Part shown: positions 7,394 through 13,354 of the stretch, piece by piece
Layout of the letters: the number at the start of each line of letters is the position of its first letter
How positions within the stretch are numbered: position 1 is the first letter of the stretch
Notes under the pieces: model-generated
The model's input: the letters and a program-made list of their open reading frames with translations, nothing else
Database searches by the model: none
Told to the model about the DNA's origin: nothing
Source: Gammaproteobacteria bacterium RIFCSPHIGHO2_12_FULL_37_34
Lineage (GTDB): Bacteria > Pseudomonadota > Gammaproteobacteria > DSM-16500
Assembly: GCA_001801495.1 (NCBI GenBank)
Contig: MGXW01000116.1
Span: 1-14,986, forward strand
Length of the DNA: 14,986 bases
Reading direction: 5' to 3'
Made by a program: the position numbers and the translations under genes

Positions 7394-7832
7394 TGAGCAA
7401 GAGATGCTTGCTTTTGCTACTCAAATTGCGAGTGCTGCGCATGATTATTCTAAGATCATTATTTTTTTACAAGGTCCTCTGGGTGCGGGAAAAACAACGT
7501 TTGTGCGTGGTTTTTTACGAGGATTGGGTTTTGATGGTAAAGTAAAAAGTCCTACCTATACATTAGTTGAGCCTTATGAAATTGCTGAACGAAAAATATT
7601 CCATTTTGATTTTTATCGTTTAAATCATGTTAAAGAATTACTGGATATTGGTATAGAAGAATATTTTACTGTTCATGCCATTTGTTTAATCGAGTGGCCA
7701 GAAAAAGGATTACCATTGTTACCTCCGGCTGATTTAATTATTGAAATAGCAATGCACGATACAGGAAGAGACGTTAGCCTGAAAGCGCATTCTTTGCTGG
7801 GCGAAAAAATAGTGAAGGAATACTTAGGTTAA
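7380..7832 (+). CDS. tsaE: TsaE, ATPase for tRNA t6A synthesis
   Basis: A 150-aa P-loop ATPase that works with TsaB and TsaD to install threonylcarbamoyl at A37 of ANN-decoding tRNAs. The Walker A motif GPLGAGKTT is at residues 32-40, followed by the family blocks SPTYTLVEPY, FHFDFYRL, and LIEWPEKG near residue 100. Length is normal (E. coli 153 aa). Its start lies inside the end of nnr, so it is translationally coupled. Its stop codon overlaps the stop of the opposite-strand ankyrin-type gene by two bases. In E. coli and many relatives amiB follows here; it is absent. Confidence 0.95.
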   Translation: MKLINEQEMLAFATQIASAAHDYSKIIIFLQGPLGAGKTTFVRGFLRGLGFDGKVKSPTYTLVEPYEIAERKIFHFDFYRLNHVKELLDIGIEEYFTVHAICLIEWPEKGLPLLPPADLIIEIAMHDTGRDVSLKAHSLLGEKIVKEYLG

Positions 7833-8104
7833 TTTATCTTAAGCAGCTGCTCTGTGGTTTCTCCATTTTTATTTCTTTTTTTGGTTGGGTCCTGATCATC
7901 TATCATATTAGGATCGTAGTTTTTATTAAAAAAATTCTGATGGCTTTCTGAGAGCGCCCATTGTTTATTGTTCATTTTGAGCAACTGCTCTGTTGTTTCT
8001 CTATTTTTGTTTATTGGACCCTCATCTTCCACGATATTAGGATCAGCTTCTGCGATATGAGAAGGAAGGTTTTTATTTAAAACATCCTGGTTGTTTTCTG
8101 ATAG
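7829..8104 (-). repeat. Tandem repeat encoding the duplicated C-terminal tail
   Basis: Two diverged copies, about 7829-7957 and 7970-8104, encode similar units: LSE..Q...NKN, a DPN-[IM]-[IV]-[ED]-D segment and a shared TTEQLLK-[MI]N end. On the plus strand both begin near GCTCTGT-GTTTCT. Divergence shows the duplication is not recent. The copies differ by small in-frame indels. Confidence 0.7.
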
Positions 8105-9484
8105 AGTCTCCTCTTGTTTATTCCTATATTCTTCTATATATTGACGAGCGTTCTGATACGATTGAGCTACATCACGTTTTTTTGTGTCATGCAGATTTGA
8201 TTGTAACTCTAATAAATCGGCTAACCATAAAATCGCACGCTCTCGTTGTTCACGTGTCAATAATAGCTGTTGTTCTTCTCCAAATAATACTTTTAGATTT
8301 CCTCGATTTGCTTCAATTAATTCATTACTCTTAAATAAAATAACACCAAGCAATATCATGGCATCTGAATTTTTATTAACCGCCATGTATGCAAATAATC
8401 GATGAAAGAGCTCTAAATCAAAGCTATTATTTAGTAAACTTCTAAAATGGGTTACATTTAAAATGGTGTTTTGAGAAGGCTTTAGTTTAAGCAACTCAAA
8501 TAGTTCATTGATCGCATCCTCTAAACTGTGTTCATCAGATGCTATGCTTTCTCTTAATGATTCAGGGAGATCATATAATCCAGTTAAAACTTGATTCATT
8601 ATTTTATTTATTTCTTTTTCTATTTTATTTTTAACTTTATTACCCTCTTCTTCAGTAGCTTTCTTATTTTTGGCATTCGTTTTCTTATATTCATATATTT
8701 TATTGACCAATGTTCTCACATGATTTAATGCTTCTTGAATACACTCTACTTGTTTTGTAGTAATCTCATATGTAATGGAGGTAAGTGCATTTCCTTGCAG
8801 ATAATGATTTATACTGCAGATGGATGGTTGATTACTTAAGTATAAATGCATTGAATCTGCGTTAAGTAAGCGAGATGCTGGTTTGGAATATTGCTGACAA
8901 GTGTATAGAAAATAATCATCCAATGTGCTTATGGCATGACGCCATATTGCTTCATATAACATTAACAGCTCGCAATGAAACATATCCTCTTGTATTTGAT
9001 TCTCTCTTTCTTTTTGTGTCTTACTCATTTGTCTATCCATTCCGGTATTCTCATGATGCATAGCAGTCATCAGTCTGATAGGCCATTTAGAAGCTATATG
9101 CTTGTTTCCGTACGCAGGATTTATATCTTCTGCTTTATTTAACAGCAAACGAAAAATAGTTGTATTACAATTTTCAGGATTTTCATTTTCCATGTAAGCG
9201 ATTAAAGCATTTGCTAACCGAGAAGTATAAATGGTTTTTTCTGGGATGGGTAAACCTCGGGGCTCTATCTTGGCGCCGCGTGAGAGTAATTTTTTGACAA
9301 GGGATTCATTATTCGTTTGTACGGCGGCAGAAAGCGCTGTGCAAGCTATTTTTCCAGGATTATAATAAGTAGATGGATTTGAAATAGTTCCAATAAAGTT
9401 AACATCTGTTTCTTCTTTTGCAAGTAATTCTTCGATCTTTTTTGTATTCTTTTGAAAGATAGCATCAATGAGTTCTTGCGACAT
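7829..9484 (-). CDS. Ankyrin-repeat-containing protein with coiled coil and duplicated C-terminal tail
   Basis: A 551-aa soluble protein with no signal peptide. The N-terminus folds as ankyrin-like repeats: residues 2-32 (ELIDAIFQKNTKKIEELL then DVNF), 47-75 (TALSAAVQTNNESLVKKLL then GAKIEP), and a weaker third around 88-122. A Lys/Glu-rich coiled coil follows at about 245-300. The C-terminus holds two tandem copies of an acidic/polar unit of about 42-47 residues (459-505 and 510-551), both ending in TTEQLLK-[MI]N. The middle is not recognised. It sits on the opposite strand, between tsaE and mutL, where amiB lies in relatives. Cytosolic ankyrin proteins with coiled coils are often type IV effectors in Legionella and Coxiella, so an effector role is possible but unproven. 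No PmrA-type box is seen upstream. Confidence 0.85.
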   Translation of the reverse strand: MSQELIDAIFQKNTKKIEELLAKEETDVNFIGTISNPSTYYNPGKIACTALSAAVQTNNESLVKKLLSRGAKIEPRGLPIPEKTIYTSRLANALIAYMENENPENCNTTIFRLLLNKAEDINPAYGNKHIASKWPIRLMTAMHHENTGMDRQMSKTQKERENQIQEDMFHCELLMLYEAIWRHAISTLDDYFLYTCQQYSKPASRLLNADSMHLYLSNQPSICSINHYLQGNALTSITYEITTKQVECIQEALNHVRTLVNKIYEYKKTNAKNKKATEEEGNKVKNKIEKEINKIMNQVLTGLYDLPESLRESIASDEHSLEDAINELFELLKLKPSQNTILNVTHFRSLLNNSFDLELFHRLFAYMAVNKNSDAMILLGVILFKSNELIEANRGNLKVLFGEEQQLLLTREQRERAILWLADLLELQSNLHDTKKRDVAQSYQNARQYIEEYRNKQEETLSENNQDVLNKNLPSHIAEADPNIVEDEGPINKNRETTEQLLKMNNKQWALSESHQNFFNKNYDPNMIDDQDPTKKRNKNGETTEQLLKIN

Positions 9485-9516
9485 ATGACATACACTCTAA
9501 TAAAATTATTTTTCGC

Positions 9517-9546
9517 AGTCTACTTTAAAATCATTCGAAATATCAA
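9517..9546 (-). promoter_or_regulatory. Possible promoter of the ankyrin-type gene
   Basis: On the minus strand TTGATA (9546-9541) and TAGACT (9522-9517) are 18 bp apart, matching the consensus boxes at 5 and 4 of 6 positions. Transcription would start near 9510, about 25 nt before the ATG. The 160-bp gap to mutL carries promoters for both directions. For mutL only an isolated TATACT (9614-9619) is visible. Confidence 0.35.
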
Positions 9547-9644
9547 GGAAAAAGATTATTGCATAAATATGCTGCTGAGCGTTAGAACGTCGCATCTTGA
9601 AGTGCAATGGGTATATACTATCTCCTCAATGAAGCGAAATCCCC

Positions 9645-11396
9645 ATGACTGAGCGTATCCAAAAATTATCTCCTTTATTAGCTAATCAAATTGCAGCTGG
9701 TGAAGTCGTTGGTCGTCCAGCTTCGGTTGTCAAAGAATTGATCGAAAATAGTTTAGATGCAGGTGCTACTCAAATTGATATTGATATTGAACAAGGTGGC
9801 ATACGTTTAATTCGAGTACGTGATAACGGTAAAGGGATTCATCAAGAAGATTTAACACTTGCATTGAGTCGACATGCAACCAGTAAAATTACTCATCTTG
9901 ATGATCTTTCTCAAGTGATGACACTAGGGTTTCGTGGAGAAGCATTAGCTAGTATTAGTTCCGTGTCTCGAGTTACTTTAATTTCTGCGTTTGCCACACA
10001 ATCTGCTTGGCAAATTAATGCAGAAGCGGAACATATTTTAGCTTTGCAACCGGCAGCCCATCCAGCTGGCACCACTATTGAAGTACGCGATTTATTTTTT
10101 AATACACCTGCTAGGCGCAAATTTTTACGCTCTGAAAAAACAGAATTCGATCATCTTGATGAATTGGTTAAACGATTAGCATTAGCATCTTTTTCTGTTG
10201 GTTTTACTATAAAACATAATCAACATTATGTGAGGCAATATTTTCCAGCGACTATATCTCAAGCAAGCAATCGATTACATGCTTTATGTGGGGAGGCTTT
10301 TGTTGAACATGCGGTTCACATAGAATCGGAAGGAGCAGGCATGCATTTAACGGGGTGGTTAGCTTCACCTACATTTTCTCGTAGTCAAGCTGATTTACAA
10401 TATTTTTATGTTAATGGTCGCATCGTACGTGATAAATTAGTTGCCCATGCACTTAAAACAGCTTATCACGATGTGTTATATCGTGAGCGTCATCCAGCTT
10501 ATATTCTTTTTCTGGAATTGTTACCATCACAAGTTGATGTGAATGTGCACCCTACTAAACATGAAGTGCGTTTTCGTGAAGGAAGGGTCGTGCATGATTT
10601 TATTTTGCGTAGTGTACAAGATGCATTGAGTAGCATGAAGCCAACCTCTTCTGCTTCTAAAATAGAGGCAAAAACAGCTATACTATCTCTACAGCACGTG
10701 GTTCATGATGGCGAAGTAAAAAAAGAAAAACCAATAGTAGAAACACACGAACAACTTACTCTTTATCGTTCGCTTTGCGAAGATATGACGCCTATACAAA
10801 ACGAATTGAATCATCCACCTTTGGGCGATGCACTTGGTCAATTACATGGCATTTATATTCTTGCTGAAAATACGGAAGGATTGGTATTGGTAGATATGCA
10901 TGCAGCTCATGAACGTATTGTTTATGAAAAAATGAAAGCGGCTTACGTTCAACAAACTATTCCAACTCAACTTTTACTTATTCCTATTACTATCGTATTG
11001 AGTGAACGCGAAGCTGATTTAGTCGAATCAGAACAATCATTTTTTCAAACATTGGGTTTTTGCGTTGCGCGAATGAGTAAAGAACATATTGTCATTCGTG
11101 AAGTACCACAATGGTTAGCAGATGGTCCCATTGAACAATTGATTAGAGATATCCTTGCAGATTTAGTTGAACATGGTGAAAGCGCACGTGTAGAAGAACA
11201 TATTTTTCATTTGCTCGGAACATTGGCTTGTCATCACGCTATACGCGCAAAACGCCGCTTAACTCTACCAGAAATGAATGCATTATTACGGGAAATAGAA
11301 TACACCAAGCACAGTGGTCAATGTAATCACGGTCGTCCAACGGTACGCCAATTATCTTTAACGGATTTAGATAAACTATTTTTGCGTGGTCGATGA
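9645..11396 (+). CDS. mutL: DNA mismatch repair protein MutL, endonuclease-type
   Basis: A 583-aa dimeric GHKL ATPase that links MutS mismatch recognition to strand removal. The N-terminal ATPase is complete: ANQIAAGEVV, E31 (equal to the catalytic E29 of E. coli) in KELIENSLDAGA, DNGKGI with D60, TLGFRGEALASI and FFNTPARRKFL. A short variable linker lies near 325-390. The C-terminal domain carries DMHAAHERIVYE (417-428), fitting the DQHA(X)2E(X)4E endonuclease motif with Met for Gln, plus ACHHAIRA (528 on) and CNHGRP (560-565). Such MutL proteins nick DNA themselves in bacteria without MutH. The ribosome binding site is weak. The stop overlaps the start region of miaA, as usual. amiB is not upstream. 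Confidence 0.96.
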   Translation: MTERIQKLSPLLANQIAAGEVVGRPASVVKELIENSLDAGATQIDIDIEQGGIRLIRVRDNGKGIHQEDLTLALSRHATSKITHLDDLSQVMTLGFRGEALASISSVSRVTLISAFATQSAWQINAEAEHILALQPAAHPAGTTIEVRDLFFNTPARRKFLRSEKTEFDHLDELVKRLALASFSVGFTIKHNQHYVRQYFPATISQASNRLHALCGEAFVEHAVHIESEGAGMHLTGWLASPTFSRSQADLQYFYVNGRIVRDKLVAHALKTAYHDVLYRERHPAYILFLELLPSQVDVNVHPTKHEVRFREGRVVHDFILRSVQDALSSMKPTSSASKIEAKTAILSLQHVVHDGEVKKEKPIVETHEQLTLYRSLCEDMTPIQNELNHPPLGDALGQLHGIYILAENTEGLVLVDMHAAHERIVYEKMKAAYVQQTIPTQLLLIPITIVLSEREADLVESEQSFFQTLGFCVARMSKEHIVIREVPQWLADGPIEQLIRDILADLVEHGESARVEEHIFHLLGTLACHHAIRAKRRLTLPEMNALLREIEYTKHSGQCNHGRPTVRQLSLTDLDKLFLRGR

Positions 11397-11400
11397 TGCC

Positions 11401-12327
11401 ATGAAACCAGTGATTTGTTTGATGGGCCCTACTGCATCGGGTAAAACACCATTAGCAATCGAAATAGCGCAGCATTTTCCATGTGAAATTATTAGTGTCG
11501 ATTCTGCAATGGTTTATCGTGAAATGGATATTGGCACTGCTAAACCTACACCAGATGTATTACGCATTGTTCCACATCGTTTAATTAATATTTTAGATCC
11601 AGCACAAGCTTATTCTGCCGGGCAATTTTGTACCGATGCTTTGCGTGAAATAGAGGAGGTGATTTGTAAGGGAAAAATTCCATTATTGGTTGGTGGTACG
11701 ATGCTCTATTTTCGAGTGTTGCAACAAGGTTTAGCACCATTACCTGTTGCAAATCAAACGATACGATTAACTTTAGCGACCCGAGCGAAACAAGAAGGAT
11801 GGGAAGCATTATATGCTTACCTTGAAACAGTAGATCCTCATGCGGCAGCACGTATTCACCCGAGTGATAAGCAACGTATTCAACGCGCATTAGAAGTATA
11901 CGAGCTAACTGGTCAGCCGCTTACTCTTTTGCAAAAAGAAACTAATTCATTATCACATTATACTATGCATTACGTTGCTATTTCACCGCGTGATCGCTCA
12001 GTATTACACACAAGAATAGCTGAGCGTTTTCAACACATGTTAGCATTGGGATTAATAGATGAAGTGAAACAATTATATGCGCGCGGTGATTTATCTATCG
12101 AGTTACCTTCCATGCGTTCGGTGGGGTATCGACAAGTACGGTCTTATCTTGCTGGTGATTATTCTTACGAAACGATGCATGAGAAAGCAGTTGCTGCGAC
12201 TCGACAAGTAGCTAAACGGCAATTAACATGGCTGCGTTCGTGGCCACAACTCACTTGGTTTACGTATGATTCGGCGGATGAAAAAAAGGGTATAGTTGAG
12301 TTTATAAAAAAAGTAATCACACCCTAG
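11401..12327 (+). CDS. miaA: MiaA, tRNA dimethylallyltransferase
   Basis: Transfers a dimethylallyl group from DMAPP to N6 of A37 in tRNAs that read UNN codons, the first step to ms2i6A. From the ATG at 11401 the product is 308 aa, starting MKPVICLMGPTASGKT, with the P-loop at residues 9-16. DSAMVYREMDIGTAKP, PHRLINILDP, GGTMLYF, ARIHPSDKQRIQRALEVYE and SMRSVGYRQ match the family. A GTG at 11386 would add five residues and overlap mutL by 11 bp; neither start has a clear ribosome binding site, and reinitiation after the mutL stop is likely. Pro17 follows the P-loop where E. coli has Ala. In E. coli and many relatives hfq and hflX follow; they are absent here. Confidence 0.95.
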   Translation: MKPVICLMGPTASGKTPLAIEIAQHFPCEIISVDSAMVYREMDIGTAKPTPDVLRIVPHRLINILDPAQAYSAGQFCTDALREIEEVICKGKIPLLVGGTMLYFRVLQQGLAPLPVANQTIRLTLATRAKQEGWEALYAYLETVDPHAAARIHPSDKQRIQRALEVYELTGQPLTLLQKETNSLSHYTMHYVAISPRDRSVLHTRIAERFQHMLALGLIDEVKQLYARGDLSIELPSMRSVGYRQVRSYLAGDYSYETMHEKAVAATRQVAKRQLTWLRSWPQLTWFTYDSADEKKGIVEFIKKVITP

Positions 12328-12333
12328 TAAGCA

Positions 12334-12363
12334 GACTATTTCGATATGAGCATCGGAATAGTC
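12334..12363 (+). terminator. Hairpin just after miaA
   Basis: GACTATTTCGAT (12334-12345) pairs with ATCGGAATAGTC (12352-12363) over all 12 bases if one G-U pair is allowed, with a six-base loop. It starts seven bases after the miaA stop. No T tract follows, so it may be a Rho-dependent or degenerate terminator, or an operator. An ATG at 12346 lies in its loop. Confidence 0.4.
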
Positions 12364-12366
12364 AAT

Positions 12367-12630
12367 ATGAAGCGATTCTATGAATCGGTTATAGCTCATC
12401 ATATTGTTCATTATGAGCAAATGACTTTTTTATCAAGCCCTCGGGAAATTGGAAAAACAACAATCGCCAAGCATTCTATGAATGATAATTTGTATCGCTT
12501 TCAATCACAAATTCAAGCGCCTTACGCTTTTCAGCTTGCTTTTGATTTGCCGTATGTAGATAAGAATTGTTTTTCATACAAAAAACCAATCATTGTACCG
12601 ATGAAAACATTTTTATCGCAGCTAGTATAA
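12367..12630 (+). pseudogene. Remnant of an AAA+/DUF4143-type ATPase with internal deletion
   Basis: An 87-residue frame from ATG 12367 (94 from an ATG at 12346). The N-terminus MKRFYESVIAHHIVHYEQM and the P-loop region FLSSPREIGKTTIAK resemble the start of the AAA+ ATPases that carry a DUF4143 domain, which normally read GPRQVGKTT there. The first Gly of the Walker A motif is Ser here. The last 35 residues (YAFQLAFDLPYVDKNCFSY, then KPIIVPMKTFLSQLV) resemble the C-terminal end of the same proteins. Those proteins are near 400 aa, so roughly 300 residues are missing from the middle, with the join near residue 50. I infer a single in-frame deletion and loss of function. Recognition is from memory of the family and is not certain. 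Confidence 0.6.
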
Positions 12631-12672
12631 GATGCCGTTGGAAAATGATTGATACAACAACGCCATTTGTAT

Positions 12673-13266
12673 TTAATCATCATCATTATTTATAAGTTTT
12701 TCTTCTAACAAATCAGTTTTTAACTTTTGATATAATGTAGTAAAAGTTTTACTAAATATAAAATGTGGATATTTTGTTTTTTCTAAATTAGCAATTGTAA
12801 GATTAAATGGAATATATGATTGCTTCGATTGAAGACGTTGGAAGATCGGGCAAATTGCATCAGCAGCTTTCGCAATTTTTGATTCAACACTTTTCTTTTC
12901 CTCGAATTCACGCCATAAATCATGTAGTTGTTGCCCAAATTCAGGATACACTATCATCAGTTTTTTAAGTGCTTCTGCTTCAATTTTTTCTTTATTTTTT
13001 CGTGCTTCAGTATCAAAAGCCATGACATCGCCAGCATAGATTTCTACAACATCATGGATGAGTGTCAGTTTAACGGTTTTTAATTCATTAATTTCGGAAA
13101 ATTCTTTTTTAAGTTCGTTCATGAGAATGATTGTAATCATACTGGCAGACCATGAATGTTCAGCTGTACTTTCTTTTCTATCAGGGTTTGTTGTTGTATT
13201 TCGGAAAACAAGCTTTAATTTATTCATCTCTAAAATAAGTTGATACATGTTTTGAATATTCGGCAT
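12673..13266 (-). CDS. HD-domain phosphohydrolase, YfbR/HDDC2-like (possible 5'-deoxynucleotidase)
   Basis: A 197-aa soluble HD-domain protein. Residues that bind metal and substrate in E. coli YfbR have clear counterparts: R22, H37 in STAEHSWSAS, H71-D72 in LIHDVVEIYAGD, E75, D80 and D136 in KAADAICPIFQ. Length is normal for the family, whose members remove phosphate from deoxynucleoside monophosphates; the exact substrate is uncertain. The ATG at 13266-13264 has AAAGGA six bases upstream. The C-terminus is acidic (NNDDD). It points toward the ATPase remnant, and only 42 bp with no convincing terminator separate the two. It shares an 87-bp upstream gap with the divergent esterase gene. Confidence 0.82.
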   Translation of the reverse strand: MPNIQNMYQLILEMNKLKLVFRNTTTNPDRKESTAEHSWSASMITIILMNELKKEFSEINELKTVKLTLIHDVVEIYAGDVMAFDTEARKNKEKIEAEALKKLMIVYPEFGQQLHDLWREFEEKKSVESKIAKAADAICPIFQRLQSKQSYIPFNLTIANLEKTKYPHFIFSKTFTTLYQKLKTDLLEEKLINNDDD

Positions 13267-13312
13267 TTAATGTCCTTTAAATCACAGTAAGGGGTTCTAA
13301 GTGCAAACGGGT

Positions 13313-13354
13313 TTAGGTTATAATAATAGTGTATCTGAATTAGGTATAATAATA
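13313..13354 (+). promoter_or_regulatory. Two tandem TATAAT boxes upstream of the esterase gene
   Basis: TTAGGTTATAATAATA (13313-13328) and TTAGGTATAATAATA (13340-13354) are near-identical direct repeats 27 bp apart, each with a perfect TATAAT (13319-13324 and 13345-13350). Neither has a good -35 box. The second would start transcription within the ATG itself, so the first is the likelier -10, giving a leader of about 25 nt. The second AGG also serves as the ribosome binding site, nine bases before the ATG. Confidence 0.4.

Noticed and set aside
9485..9644. A PmrA box or an amiB remnant between the ankyrin-type gene and mutL
   Set aside because: No paired CTTAA/TTAAT repeat is seen and no frame resembles an amidase.
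9452..9652. A 66-codon plus-strand frame upstream of mutL
   Set aside because: It begins inside the ankyrin-type gene, has no ribosome binding site or recognisable content, and overlaps the mutL start out of frame.
12631..12672. A terminator between the ATPase remnant and the HD gene
   Set aside because: Only imperfect GCCGTTG/CAACGCC pairing with a long loop and no T tract.
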